Source of the DNA: Streptomyces sp. NBC_01429
GTDB lineage: Bacteria > Actinomycetota > Actinomycetes > Streptomycetales > Streptomycetaceae
Direction of reading: 5' to 3'
NCBI RefSeq assembly: GCF_036231945.1
Contig: NZ_CP109599.1
Span: forward strand, 2,636,501-2,700,500
Length of the DNA stretch: 64,000 bases
The position numbers and the translations under genes are program-made. Positions 37,772 to 46,839 of this stretch are shown one piece after another. Within the stretch, counting starts at the first letter, position 1, and each line of letters begins with the position of its first letter. The notes beneath the pieces were generated by a model that saw only the letters and a program-made list of their open reading frames with translations, was not told the DNA's origin and ran no database searches.

Positions 37772-38317
37772 ATGTCACTCGATGAGCTGAAGTCCGCGCT
37801 GCCGGACTACGCCAAGGACCTGAAGCTGAACCTCGGTTCGGTCATCGGCAACAGCGAGCTGCCCAAGCAGCAGCTCTGGGGCACGGTGCTGGCCTGCGCG
37901 ATCGCCTCCCGCTCGCCGCGGGTGCTGCGCGAGCTGGAGCCGCAGGCCAGGGAGAACCTGACCCCCGAGGCGTACACGGCCGCCAAGTCGGCCGCCGCGA
38001 TCATGGCCATGAACAACGTCTTCTACCGGACCCGGCACCTGCTGTCGGACCCCGAGTACGGGACGCTGCGGGCCGGTCTGCGGATGAACGTCATCGGCAA
38101 GCCGGGTGTGGAGAAGGTCGACTTCGAGCTGTGGTCGCTCGCCGTCTCCGCCGCCAACGGCTGCGGCCAGTGCCTCGACTCGCACGAGCAGGTGCTGCGC
38201 GGGGCCGGAGTGGACCGCGAGACGATCCAGGAAGCCTTCAAGATCGCCGCGGTGGTCACGGCGGTCGGCACGACGCTGGACGCCGAGGCGGTCCTGGCCG
38301 AGGCCGTCTCCGTCTGA
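37772..38317 (+). CDS. ahpD: alkyl hydroperoxidase AhpD
   Basis: 181 residues. The redox motif C131-G-Q-C134-x-x-x-H138 in [11 protein letters not shown] is the AhpD active site, which passes electrons (via lipoylated proteins) to AhpC. The length and the order ahpC-ahpD are standard in Streptomyces and Mycobacterium. A terminator follows. Confidence 0.96.
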   Translation: MSLDELKSALPDYAKDLKLNLGSVIGNSELPKQQLWGTVLACAIASRSPRVLRELEPQARENLTPEAYTAAKSAAAIMAMNNVFYRTRHLLSDPEYGTLRAGLRMNVIGKPGVEKVDFELWSLAVSAANGCGQCLDSHEQVLRGAGVDRETIQEAFKIAAVVTAVGTTLDAEAVLAEAVSV

Positions 38318-38332
38318 CCTGCCGATCCGGCA

Positions 38333-38386
38333 CGCACAGGCCCCGCGCACCCGGCGGATACGAACCGGGCGCGCGGGGCCTGTGCG
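38333..38386. terminator. bidirectional hairpin terminator after ahpD
   Basis: 16-bp perfect arms (38333-38348 and 38371-38386) with an inner ccgg stem lie between ahpD (plus) and the next gene (minus, ending 38395). Confidence 0.8.
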
Positions 38387-38394
38387 TGTCGCGG

Positions 38395-39201
38395 TCATTT
38401 CTTGAGCGCGGCCATCAGGTCCTTCATGTCGGCGACCAGATCGGGTTCGGCGTCGGACAGGTCGAGAGGTCCCGAGTCGCGCCCCTCACCGGTCCGCGGA
38501 TCCACGACCGATCCCCTGACGCCCATGACGTCGATGGTGAACTCGGCCCTGCCGTCGAGGACCTTGAGCTGCGCCGCGTCGCCCGACGGGAAGGCCACCA
38601 GGTAGGCACGGTCGCCCAGCCCCGGCAGCGCCTTGGCGTCACCCCGCGTGTACCCGAAGGGCATGAGCGGGGTCACGGTCGCGTCGAACTCGGGCTCCGG
38701 ATCGGTCTTCTTGTGCAGGGTGTAGCCGACGTTGACGACGGTGTACGCGGTCGGCTCGGCGTCCTGCCGGACGGGGCGCCGTCCTCCCGGCATCAGCGTG
38801 AGCCGGCAGACCGCCCGGTCGACGGCCGGCGTCTCGTCCACCCCGGCCGTACTGTCCGTCTTCCTGCCGAGCCGGTCGGTGAGGGCGGGCAGTTCGGCTT
38901 CGAGGCAGAGGTTGCGGCTGACCGCGTAGCCGCGCAGATCGGGGCCGATCCTGTCGTACGCGTACAGCCCGCCCGCCCAGACCGCGGAGGCGGCGACCGC
39001 GCCGCCGAGCGCCCAGAGCCAGGGCCGGGGGCGCGCCGGGGCGGAGGGCGGGGCGCCGGCGGCGATCGTCTCGCCGCGCTCCGGCCCCTCACCGTCGTAC
39101 GCGGGCGGCGCGCCGCTCTCCGTACGGGGGCCGGGTACGGCGGGCCGCTCGGCCCGGCCGTCGTCCGGCCCGCCGCCCTCCAGCTCCGGCTCCGAGATCA
39201 C
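38395..39201 (-). CDS. membrane-anchored protein of unknown function
   Basis: 268 residues from GTG 39201, overlapping the end of the upstream transporter gene by 4 nt. A Pro/Gly/Glu-rich cytoplasmic stretch (~1-60) precedes one membrane helix (W-L-W-A-L-G-G-A-V-A-A-S-A-V-W-A-G-G-L, about 63-82). The extracytoplasmic domain has cysteines in R-N-L-C-L-E-A-E-L and A-V-C-R-L. I recognise no family. Translational coupling suggests a role with the AI-2E-type transporter. Confidence 0.65.
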   Translation of the reverse strand: MISEPELEGGGPDDGRAERPAVPGPRTESGAPPAYDGEGPERGETIAAGAPPSAPARPRPWLWALGGAVAASAVWAGGLYAYDRIGPDLRGYAVSRNLCLEAELPALTDRLGRKTDSTAGVDETPAVDRAVCRLTLMPGGRRPVRQDAEPTAYTVVNVGYTLHKKTDPEPEFDATVTPLMPFGYTRGDAKALPGLGDRAYLVAFPSGDAAQLKVLDGRAEFTIDVMGVRGSVVDPRTGEGRDSGPLDLSDAEPDLVADMKDLMAALKK

Positions 39202-40652
39202 GCCGTGCCGTCCCCGGCCTCCGCCGTGGCGGGACGTACGGACGGCGCGGGCGGCGCGGCGGGACCCGGCGCGGGCGCCGGTCCGGGATCGGGCTCGGGG
39301 GCCGGCGAGGCGCCGGAGACGTCGGGAGCGGCGACCGTGGCGGGGGTCACCGGGCCGGGCGGCGGCGTCGGCGCCGTGGCGTGCGCTGTCGCGCCGTGCG
39401 GCGGGGGCGAGTCCCGCAGGCTCTGTTCCTGGCTGTACGCGCGCAGATAGCCGACGACGGTGTTGGTGACCGCCACCAGCGGCACCGCCACCACCGCCCC
39501 GGCGATGCCAGCCACCAGGCTCCCGGCCGCGACGGAGAGGATCACGGCCAGCGGATGCACCCGTACGGCACGGCCCAGGATGAAGGGCTGGAGCACATGA
39601 CCCTCGATCTGCTGGACGCCGAGCACGACCAGCAGCACCATCAGCGCGGTGAACACGTCCTGGGTGACCAGCGCCACGACGACGGCCAGCGCCCCGGAGA
39701 ACAGCGCGCCGACCAGCGGGACGAACGCGCCGAGGAAGATGAAGACGGCGAGCGGCACGGCCAGCGGGACATCGAGGAAGTAGAGCCCAAGACCGATGAA
39801 CACCGCGTCGATCAGGGCCACCAGCACGGTCCCGCGCACATAGGCGGTGAGCGTGTGCCAGGCGCGCGGCCCGGCCCCGGCGACGCCCTCGCGGGCCTGG
39901 GCGGGCACGAACTTGAGCGACCAGTTCCAGATCTTGCTGCCGTCGTACAGCAGGAAGAGCGTCGAGAACATCGCCAGGAACATGCCGGTCAGCACCTCGA
40001 GCAGCACCGTCAGGCCCTGGAGCCCGGCGGAGGTGATCTTCTCGGTGTTGGAGCCGACGGCATCGCTCAGCGTCTTCGCGATGTCGTTGATCTGCGCCTC
40101 GGTGACATGGAACGGGCTGTTGAGCAGCCATGCCTTCAGCTCGTTGATGCCCTGGGTGACCCGGTTGGAGACATCGTCGATGTTCTCCATGACCTGCCAC
40201 ACCACGAACCAGCCGACCAGCCCCATGATGACGAAGCCGGCGATCGCGGTGAGGGCGGTGGCGAGCCCGCGCGGCACCCCGTAGCGCTTGAGCCAGGCGA
40301 CGGTCGGCTGGAGCAGCGCCGTGATGAGCAGCCCGAGGACGAAGGCCAGCACGACCAGTTGTACGGCGCCGATGACGCGCATCAGCACCCAGAGCGTGCC
40401 CGCGAGGACGAGCAGCCGCCAGGCCGCCTCACCCGCGACCCGCATCCCCCACGGAATGGCGGCGGACGGATCGGGTTCGGGCGCCGCGGCGGGCGCGTGG
40501 GCGGGGGGCGGGGGGACGCTGTCCCGCGTGGCGACCCTGAGAGGGCCGTCCTCGGCTTCGGCTTCGGCTTCGGCGCGGCGCTGGTCCAGGCGCTCTCCCA
40601 TGCGGGTGAGCTCCGCACCCACTTGACCGAGCCACGATGGCACTCTTGACAT
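39198..40652 (-). CDS. AI-2E family transporter
   Basis: 484 residues from ATG 40652, with gaggaaga upstream. After a charged N-terminus with (Ala-Glu) repeats come about 8 membrane helices. The segment V-L-G-V-Q-Q-I-E-G-H-V-L-Q-P-F-I-L-G-R is the hallmark of the AI-2E (TqsA/YdiK/PerM) family, which includes exporters of small molecules and Na+/H+ antiporters. The C-terminal ~80 residues are a Pro/Ala-rich tail. The substrate is unknown. Confidence 0.88.
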   Translation of the reverse strand: MSRVPSWLGQVGAELTRMGERLDQRRAEAEAEAEDGPLRVATRDSVPPPPAHAPAAAPEPDPSAAIPWGMRVAGEAAWRLLVLAGTLWVLMRVIGAVQLVVLAFVLGLLITALLQPTVAWLKRYGVPRGLATALTAIAGFVIMGLVGWFVVWQVMENIDDVSNRVTQGINELKAWLLNSPFHVTEAQINDIAKTLSDAVGSNTEKITSAGLQGLTVLLEVLTGMFLAMFSTLFLLYDGSKIWNWSLKFVPAQAREGVAGAGPRAWHTLTAYVRGTVLVALIDAVFIGLGLYFLDVPLAVPLAVFIFLGAFVPLVGALFSGALAVVVALVTQDVFTALMVLLVVLGVQQIEGHVLQPFILGRAVRVHPLAVILSVAAGSLVAGIAGAVVAVPLVAVTNTVVGYLRAYSQEQSLRDSPPPHGATAHATAPTPPPGPVTPATVAAPDVSGASPAPEPDPGPAPAPGPAAPPAPSVRPATAEAGDGTA

Positions 40653-40849
40653 GAATCTTCCTCTTCCCCCCGGCAGTCTCCCCACTCGCACTCCCCCCGG
40701 AGTGGTTCGCCTCGAACGGTACACGGGCGGTCCGCGAGAGGCCCCGGCCCCGGACACGGATACGGCCGCGGGCCGTGTCTCCGGGTGGGAGACACGGCCC
40801 GCGGCCGAAGCTGGAGGTCGTACGTCCTGGTGGTGCGGACAGGTACGGC

Positions 40850-41575
40850 CTAGTAGTAGTGGTTGGCCTGCCAGAACGACCAGGCACCGCACGGGCTCTG
40901 GTAACGGTCGTTCATGTAGCCCAGACCCCACTTGATCTGGGTGGCCGGGTTGGTCTGCCAGTCGGCGCCCGCCGAGGACATCTTCGACGCGGGCAGCGCC
41001 TGGACGAGACCGTACGCGCCGGAAGACGGGTTCTGCGCCTTGTAGTTCCAGGTCGACTCGTGGTTCACGATGTTGCTGAAGCACTGGAACTGGTCGGCCG
41101 GCACGAGCTGCCGGGCCATGGCCTGGACCTCGGCCACCGTGTACGAAGCCTGCTGGGGGAAGGAACCGGCGGTCGCGGTGGACCGCACCTCGCTGCGGCT
41201 CGCGCGCTCCTCGGCGTCCTTCTTCTTCTGCTCCGCCTCCTCGGCCTTCCGCTTGACCTCGTCCTCGGCGGCCTGCTTCTTCGCCGTGGCGTCCTTCGCG
41301 GCCTGGATACGAGCCGATTCCTCGGCCGACTTCCTCGCGGAGGAGTCGGCGGCGGCGGCCTGCGCGTCGGCCTGCTGCGTCAGCGACGCGGTCTGCACCT
41401 GGGCCTGCTGGCCCGCGGGGATGTCTGCGAGAAGCGTCATGTCGGCTGCGGTCGCCTCGAAATTGTCGTTCGAGGTCGTCTGGGGGTCGCCCGAGGCAAC
41501 ACCCACGACAGCGCCGACGGTGGTGACCGCAGTGGCAGATGCCACGGCAAATCCCCGGACCGAGATCCGGCTCAC
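40850..41575 (-). CDS. secreted transglycosylase-like protein with coiled coil
   Basis: 241 residues from GTG 41575, chosen because ggaagga lies 6 nt upstream; an ATG at 41593 is the alternative. A signal peptide (I-S-V-R-G-F-A-V-A-S-A-T-A-V-T) is followed by an Ala/Glu/Lys-rich coiled coil (~60-140). A C-terminal lysozyme-like domain has I-V-N-H-E-S-T-W-N (catalytic Glu), A-Y-G-L-V-Q-A-L-P and W-G-L-G-Y-M-N-D-R-Y. It likely cleaves or remodels peptidoglycan during growth or germination. Confidence 0.82.
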   Translation of the reverse strand: MSRISVRGFAVASATAVTTVGAVVGVASGDPQTTSNDNFEATAADMTLLADIPAGQQAQVQTASLTQQADAQAAAADSSARKSAEESARIQAAKDATAKKQAAEDEVKRKAEEAEQKKKDAEERASRSEVRSTATAGSFPQQASYTVAEVQAMARQLVPADQFQCFSNIVNHESTWNYKAQNPSSGAYGLVQALPASKMSSAGADWQTNPATQIKWGLGYMNDRYQSPCGAWSFWQANHYY

Positions 41576-41964
41576 ACGGTGTCCTTCCAGCATCGCCCGC
41601 CTACGTGACCTCACGGGCGCGATCGTGCCCCTGGCACTGGCCTCCGCACTACTGGGTCACGGGGAGACACGGGCCCGGTGGGCAATCCCCTTACGGGAAG
41701 TGCCACGTGGTGCGCGGGCGGCATACGGCGGCAGCTGTTGAGTTGTGTGGTGCCGCACCTCTGGAGGTGCGCGTGTGCCGCATGCGGGGCCTGACGGAAG
41801 CAAGACTCTGCCGGAAGGTTGCGGCGCGAGGCAATTCTTCGTTGCGTGGGAAAGCTCACACCTCGTTTGCCGCAACGGTTCGCCGGAAATACCCGCGCAG
41901 CACGGCGCCGTCCGGCTAAGCTACTGCGCTCGCGCCGGACGGCGCCATCTGGGGTGATACGCGG
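41576..41964. other. 389-bp leader region of the transglycosylase gene
   Basis: Contains a perfect palindrome cgcacctc-tg-gaggtgcg (41754-41771) and the phoH terminator (41904-41946). The length would allow a structured 5' leader, and wall-lytic genes in actinobacteria are sometimes under c-di-AMP (ydaO) riboswitches. I looked for that consensus and did not find a convincing match. Confidence 0.4.
41904..41946 (-). terminator. hairpin terminator of phoH
   Basis: 13-bp perfect arms (41904-41916 and 41934-41946), 17-nt loop, starting 19 nt beyond the phoH stop on the minus strand. Confidence 0.8.
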
Positions 41965-43296
41965 TCAGATCTGGCCGTCCTCCAGCATTTCGGTCACGAG
42001 CGCGGCGATCTGCGAACGCTCGGAGCGGGTCAGCGTGACATGCGCGAACAACGGATGGCCCTTGAGCTTCTCGACGACGGCGACGATCCCGTCGTACCGG
42101 CCCACCCGCAAGTTGTCCCGCTGCGCCACGTCATGGGTGAGCACCACGCGGGAGTTGGCCCCGATCCTGGAGAGAACGGTCAGCAGAACGTTCCGCTCCA
42201 GGGACTGGGCCTCGTCCACGATCACGAACGCGTCGTGCAGCGAACGGCCGCGGATATGGGTGAGCGGCAGCACTTCGAGCATGCCGCGCCCCAGCACCTC
42301 CTCGATCACCTCCCGGCCCGCGACCGCGGAGAGCGTGTCGAAGACCGCCTGCGCCCAGGGGCTCATCTTCTCGGCCTCGGTGCCGGGCAGGTAGCCCAGC
42401 TCCTGTCCGCCGACCGCGTACAGCGGCCGGAAGACCATCACCTTCTGGTGCTGCCTGCGCTCCAGGACGGCTTCCAGGCCCGCGCAGAGCGCCAGCGCCG
42501 ACTTGCCCGTACCGGCCCGGCCCCCCATGGAGACGATGCCGATGTCCGGGTCGAGGAGGAGATCGAGGGCGATGCGCTGCTCGGCGCTGCGCCCGTGGAT
42601 CCCGAACGCCTCACGGTCGCCCCTGACGATCCGTACATTGCCCTCCGGGGTGACCCGGCCGAGCGCCTTGCCGCGCTCGGACTGGAGCACCAGACCGGTG
42701 TGCACGGGCAGATCGGCCGCCTCGGGCACATAGAGCGACTCCTCGGTGAAGAGGAGGTCCACCTGATCGGCGGCGAGCGTCAGCTCGCTCATGCCCGTCC
42801 AGCCGGAGGAGCTGGAGGCATCGGTGATGGCGAGTTCGGCGCGGTACTCCTCGGCGAGAAGTCCGACCGACGACGCCTTGATGCGCAGCGGCAGGTCCTT
42901 GGAGACGACGGTGACGTCGTACCCCTCGGCCTGGAGATTGCGCGCGACGGCGAGGATCCGTGAGTCGTTGTCCCCCAATCGGAAGCCGGCGGGCAGGATG
43001 CCGGGATCAGAGTGGTTGAGCTCGACGCGCAGCGTGCCTCCCAGGTCGCCCAGGGGGATGGGGGCGTCGAGACGGCCGAACCGGATACGGAAGTCGTCGA
43101 GCAGGCGCAGGGCCTGCCGGGCGAAGTAGCCGAGCTCCGGATGGTGCCTCTTGGCCTCCAGCTCCGTGATCACCACGATCGGGAGCACCACTTCGTGCTC
43201 CTCGAAGCGGGACATGGCTTTGGGATCGGCCAGCAGGACGCTGGTGTCGAGAACGTAGGTGCGCCTGTCGGGCATGCGGCGCTTTGTGCTGGTCAC
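41965..43296 (-). CDS. PIN domain - PhoH ATPase fusion (PhoH2 type)
   Basis: 443 residues from GTG 43296; the ATG at 43275 is a possible alternative and neither has a strong ribosome binding site. The N-terminal PIN domain (Y-V-L-D-T-S-V-L-L, then V-I-T-E-L-E-A-K-R) is a ribonuclease fold. The C-terminal PhoH domain has Walker [11 protein letters not shown] and Walker [10 protein letters not shown]. PhoH2 proteins are RNA helicase/RNases. The usual vapB-like partner of mycobacterial phoH2 is not seen upstream. Confidence 0.92.
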   Translation of the reverse strand: MTSTKRRMPDRRTYVLDTSVLLADPKAMSRFEEHEVVLPIVVITELEAKRHHPELGYFARQALRLLDDFRIRFGRLDAPIPLGDLGGTLRVELNHSDPGILPAGFRLGDNDSRILAVARNLQAEGYDVTVVSKDLPLRIKASSVGLLAEEYRAELAITDASSSSGWTGMSELTLAADQVDLLFTEESLYVPEAADLPVHTGLVLQSERGKALGRVTPEGNVRIVRGDREAFGIHGRSAEQRIALDLLLDPDIGIVSMGGRAGTGKSALALCAGLEAVLERRQHQKVMVFRPLYAVGGQELGYLPGTEAEKMSPWAQAVFDTLSAVAGREVIEEVLGRGMLEVLPLTHIRGRSLHDAFVIVDEAQSLERNVLLTVLSRIGANSRVVLTHDVAQRDNLRVGRYDGIVAVVEKLKGHPLFAHVTLTRSERSQIAALVTEMLEDGQI

Positions 43297-43677
43297 CACG
43301 GAAGGACGTACCCCCTCGGATGAGGTCGGGGTGCGACGGCGTCGCGGGCGGATGGCCGGGCTGCGGCCCCATGCGCGGGCCGTGGCTCCGGCCCTCCACG
43401 TCGCCCGCGCGATGTGACGCACGGTCGTCCTGGTGCAAAGGGCCTCCCGGGCGGACGGCCCCATGCCGTCCGCTGAGATGCGATGTCCTCCGACTGTTCT
43501 TTTCGGACATCGACCTGGAGGAGGTATTCCCTCGAACACGCGCCGCCATGCCAGGGCGTACGGCGGACGGTGGGTGAACCGAGGGTGAAGGGTCCGCGCC
43601 GCGGGGCCGTCCCGGCCGGCGCGCCGCCCGGCCCGGGGAGGGCGGAGCGGGGCCGGTCCGAGGGGAGAAGGCCGAGG
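43297..43677. other. 381-bp region between uppS and phoH
   Basis: Contains the leader of phoH and a hairpin gcggacggc-N5-gccgtccgc (43451-43473), which could terminate uppS transcripts or structure the phoH leader. No gene with codon bias is visible. Confidence 0.45.
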
Positions 43678-44439
43678 TCAGGTTCCGTAGCGGCGGTGGC
43701 GCGCGGCGTAGTCGCGCAGGGCGCGCAGGAAGTCGACCTTGCGGAAAGCCGGCCAGAAGACTTCGCAGAAGTAGTACTCCGAATGGGCGCTCTGCCAGAG
43801 CATGAATCCGGAGAGCCGCTGCTCCCCGCTGGTCCTGATGACCAGATCCGGGTCGGGCTGGCCCCGGGTGTAGAGATGGGAGGAGATCAGGTCGACGTCG
43901 ACGATGCCGGCGAGGTCCTCGAAGGAGGTCCCCTTGCTCGCGTGCTCCATCAGCAGGGAGCTGACGGCGTCGGCGATCTCCTGGCGGCCGCCGTACCCCA
44001 CGGCGACATTGACGAGTATTCCCTTGTTGCCGGCGGTGGCCTCCTCGGCCTCCTTCAGCACGGTCTGGGTATGGGCGGGCAGCAGATCGAGCGTGCCGAC
44101 GTGGTGCACGCGCCAGCGGCCGTCGGCCGCCAGATCGGTGACCGCGTTCTCGATGATGGAGACGAGCGGCATGAGCTGCTTCTCGGGGCGGCTGAGATTG
44201 TCCGTGGAGAGCATCCAGAGCGTGACGACCTCGACATTGGTCTCGGAGCACCAGCCCAGCAGCTCCTGGATCTTGCTGGCGCCGGCCTTGTGTCCCTGCT
44301 CGGCCGTGCCGCCCGATGCCCGCGCCCAGCGACGGTTGCCGTCGAGGATGACGCCGATGTGCTTGGGCGCCTGGGCGAGATCGAGGCGCCGTTCCACCCG
44401 GCGTGCGTAGAGCCCATACACCAGGTCGCGCAAGTTCAC
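43678..44439 (-). CDS. uppS: isoprenyl transferase (undecaprenyl diphosphate synthase family)
   Basis: 253 residues from GTG 44439 (gagg ~9 nt upstream). The catalytic motif H-I-G-V-I-L-D-G-N-R-R-W-A, then T-L-W-M-L-S-T-D-N and R-T-S-G-E-Q-R-L-S-G-F-M-L-W-Q-S-A-H-S-E-Y-Y-F, is characteristic of cis-prenyltransferases. It makes long-chain polyprenyl diphosphate, the lipid carrier for wall synthesis. Streptomyces have more than one paralogue, so chain length is uncertain. Confidence 0.93.
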   Translation of the reverse strand: MNLRDLVYGLYARRVERRLDLAQAPKHIGVILDGNRRWARASGGTAEQGHKAGASKIQELLGWCSETNVEVVTLWMLSTDNLSRPEKQLMPLVSIIENAVTDLAADGRWRVHHVGTLDLLPAHTQTVLKEAEEATAGNKGILVNVAVGYGGRQEIADAVSSLLMEHASKGTSFEDLAGIVDVDLISSHLYTRGQPDPDLVIRTSGEQRLSGFMLWQSAHSEYYFCEVFWPAFRKVDFLRALRDYAARHRRYGT

Positions 44440-44587
44440 TGAGTCCACCTCTCGATTCCATGGGGACCGGCGCGTCCGCTGGCGGGATCCTGGGGCCGGC
44501 CCAGGGACCCCGAAGCCGTCACATTACTGCGCGCCCGCCACTGCCACCCAACCCGGTCTGTCACAAGTCCGTGATAAGGAGGGAAGC

Positions 44588-45625
44588 ATGAGCAATTCCC
44601 CCTCCTACCTCGCGGCCGATGAACGGTACGACTCCATGGAGTACCGCCGTACCGGTCGCAGTGGCCTGAAACTGCCCGCGATCTCGCTGGGCCTCTGGCA
44701 CAACTTCGGCGACGACCGGACCCTCGATTCCCAGCGCGCGATCCTGCGCCGCGCCTTCGATCTCGGGGTGACGCACTTCGATCTGGCGAACAACTACGGA
44801 CCGCCGCCCGGATCGGCCGAGCTGAATTTCGGCAAGATCTTCGCCCAGGACTTCTCGGCCTACCGTGATGAACTCATCATTTCGACCAAGGCTGGTTATT
44901 TGATGCATTCGGGCCCTTATGGCGAATGGGGCTCCCGCAAGTATCTGCTGTCGTCCCTGGACGCGTCCCTGAAGCGGATGGGGCTCGACCACGTCGACAT
45001 CTTCTACTCCCACCGCTTCGATCCCCACACTCCGCTGGAGGAGACGATGGGGGCGCTGGCCTCCGCCGTGCGGAGCGGCAAAGCGCTGTACGCGGGGGTG
45101 TCCTCGTACAACGCGGAGCAGACGGCCGAGGCGGCGAGGCTGCTGCGGCAGATGGGGGTTCCCGCGCTCATCCACCAGCCGTCGTACTCGATGATCAACC
45201 GCTGGACCGAGGACGACGGGCTGCTGGACACCCTGGAGACGGCCGGTATGGGCTGCATCTCCTTCGCGCCGCTCGCGCAGGGTCTGCTGACGGACAAGTA
45301 CCTGTCGGGCATCCCCGAGGGATCCCGGGCCGCGCAGGGCAAGTCCCTCGACCCGGGTCTGCTCTCGGACGAGGTGGTACGGCGGCTGCGCGGGCTGAAC
45401 GACATCGCGGGGCGGCGCGGGCAGTCGCTGGCGCAGCTGGCGCTGACGTGGGTGCTGCGCGATCCCCGGATGACCTCGGCGCTGATCGGCGCGTCCAGCG
45501 TGAGGCAGCTGGAGGCGAACGTCGCGGCGCTGGCCGGACCGGGCCTCTCGGCGGAGGAACTGACGGAGATCGACACGTTCGCGGTGGACACGAAGGGCAC
45601 GAACATCTGGGCCGACCGGGGCTGA
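44588..45625 (+). CDS. mgrA: aldo-keto reductase, MgrA/YghZ-like (L-glyceraldehyde 3-phosphate reductase)
   Basis: 345 residues with an aggaggga ribosome binding site. The catalytic tyrosine lies in L-A-N-N-Y-G-P-P-P-G, the lysine in I-I-S-T-K-A-G-Y, and the cofactor end in L-I-G-A-S-S-V-R-Q-L. M-H-S-G-P-Y-G-E-W-G-S-R-K-Y-L is specific to the YghZ branch (AKR14), which reduces L-glyceraldehyde 3-phosphate or methylglyoxal with NADPH. It is followed by a terminator. Confidence 0.9.
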   Translation: MSNSPSYLAADERYDSMEYRRTGRSGLKLPAISLGLWHNFGDDRTLDSQRAILRRAFDLGVTHFDLANNYGPPPGSAELNFGKIFAQDFSAYRDELIISTKAGYLMHSGPYGEWGSRKYLLSSLDASLKRMGLDHVDIFYSHRFDPHTPLEETMGALASAVRSGKALYAGVSSYNAEQTAEAARLLRQMGVPALIHQPSYSMINRWTEDDGLLDTLETAGMGCISFAPLAQGLLTDKYLSGIPEGSRAAQGKSLDPGLLSDEVVRRLRGLNDIAGRRGQSLAQLALTWVLRDPRMTSALIGASSVRQLEANVAALAGPGLSAEELTEIDTFAVDTKGTNIWADRG

Positions 45626-45669
45626 CGGCCACGAGGTCCGGTGGGGGGCGTGGACCCCGGGACAGAAAA

Positions 45670-45704
45670 CGGGCCGGTCCGTGGGGGGGATACGGACCGG
45701 CCCG
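45670..45704 (+). terminator. hairpin terminator after the aldo-keto reductase gene
   Basis: 13-bp perfect arms (45670-45682 and 45692-45704) with a G-rich 9-nt loop, followed by a G tract, 45 bp after the stop codon. Confidence 0.8.
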
Positions 45705-45922
45705 AGGGGGGGCTTCCACCATAACCCTTTGTGAGCGTTGTGGGGAGTCTCGACGCGCCAGGACGGTGTTCCCCGGCCCCGCGCACACTTCCGCGTATCG
45801 GATAAGCCCAGTAAGAACGGGCTTTTCACGGTTCCGGACGACGATGTGGCGAGTAGTCGCCATTCTGCGTCGTCACGCTCAGGAATGATGGCGATCCGGT
45901 TCGGGAGGGATGCGGATCGGGG

Positions 45923-46786
45923 TCAGGAGTGACGCGGCCCGGGCTCGGGAGTGGCGCGCTCCGGCTTGACCGCCTCGATCAGGAAGCGTGTGGTGGTCGC
46001 CACGAAAGGCCCGTCGGCCTCGATCCGGCGGTGCAGCTCGGCCAGCCGGTCGCGGTACCGCTCGACCGTGAAGCCGGGCACCATCCAGACGACCTTGCGC
46101 AGGAAATAGACGACGGCCCCGATGTCACGGAACTCGGTGCGCAGCGCGGCCGTCCGCAGATCGACGACCCGGAGCCCGGCGCGCTCGGCGGCTCGCGCGG
46201 CCCGTTCGGGGTCGCGGGCGGAGCGCTCCTCCGCGGACCGCGGCCCGAGGAAGAACTCGACCAGTTCGAAGACGCTGGCCGGCCCGACCTCCTGGGAGAA
46301 GTAGGTGCCGCCCGGGCGCAGCACCCGGGCGATCTCCTCCCACCACGCCCTCACCGGATGGCGGCTGACCACCAGGTCGAAGGCGCCGTCCCCGAACGGC
46401 AGCGGCGGCTCGTCCGGGGCCGCGACGACCGCGACACCCCTCGGATGGAGCAGCGCGGTGGCGCGGGCGACGTTGGGCGGCCAGCCCTCGGTGGCCACGG
46501 TGAGCGGGGGCCGCTCCGGTACGGAGGCGAGCGTCTCGCCGCCGCCGGTCTGGAGGTCCAGGGCGGCGGTGGCGCGGGCCATCCGCTCCCCCATCGCGCG
46601 GGCGTACCCCCACGCGGGCCGCTCCTCGGTGGCCCGTCCGTCCAGCCAGGAGAAGTTCCAGCCGTCGACCGGCACCGCCTCGGCCTCGGCGATCAGCTCG
46701 TCGAAGGTACGGGGACGGGGACGGGGACGAGTACGGGTCCGGGGTCGGGGACGACTGGGGCGCGCGGGCCCGGCGCTGGAATCCAT
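45923..46786 (-). CDS. SAM-dependent class I methyltransferase
   Basis: 287 residues from ATG 46786. The N-terminus is a simple Arg-Pro/Arg-Thr repeat encoded by a ggggac-type hexanucleotide array. The methyltransferase core shows a degenerate motif I (A-A-L-D-L-Q-T-G-G-G-E), V-A-V-V-A-A-P-D-E, the later F-D-L-V-V-S-R-H and V-L-R-P-G-G-T-Y-F-S-Q-E-V. It probably methylates a small molecule. It follows the prepilin peptidase gene by 53 bp and may be co-transcribed with it. Confidence 0.8.
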   Translation of the reverse strand: MDSSAGPARPSRPRPRTRTRPRPRPRTFDELIAEAEAVPVDGWNFSWLDGRATEERPAWGYARAMGERMARATAALDLQTGGGETLASVPERPPLTVATEGWPPNVARATALLHPRGVAVVAAPDEPPLPFGDGAFDLVVSRHPVRAWWEEIARVLRPGGTYFSQEVGPASVFELVEFFLGPRSAEERSARDPERAARAAERAGLRVVDLRTAALRTEFRDIGAVVYFLRKVVWMVPGFTVERYRDRLAELHRRIEADGPFVATTTRFLIEAVKPERATPEPGPRHS

Positions 46787-46839
46787 GCGGCGATGGTGGC
46801 AGGGGGTACGCGGGGGCCGCGAGAGGTTTTCGGGCGGCG

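Noticed and set aside
41576..41964. Possible c-di-AMP (ydaO) riboswitch upstream of the transglycosylase-like gene
   Set aside because: The context and leader length would fit, but I could not place the conserved ydaO sequence blocks; a covariance-model search would decide.
45738..45932. A 64-residue frame after the aldo-keto reductase terminator
   Set aside because: The C-terminal part has acceptable codon bias, but it starts at TTG without a clear ribosome binding site and overlaps the end of the methyltransferase gene; not enough to call a gene.
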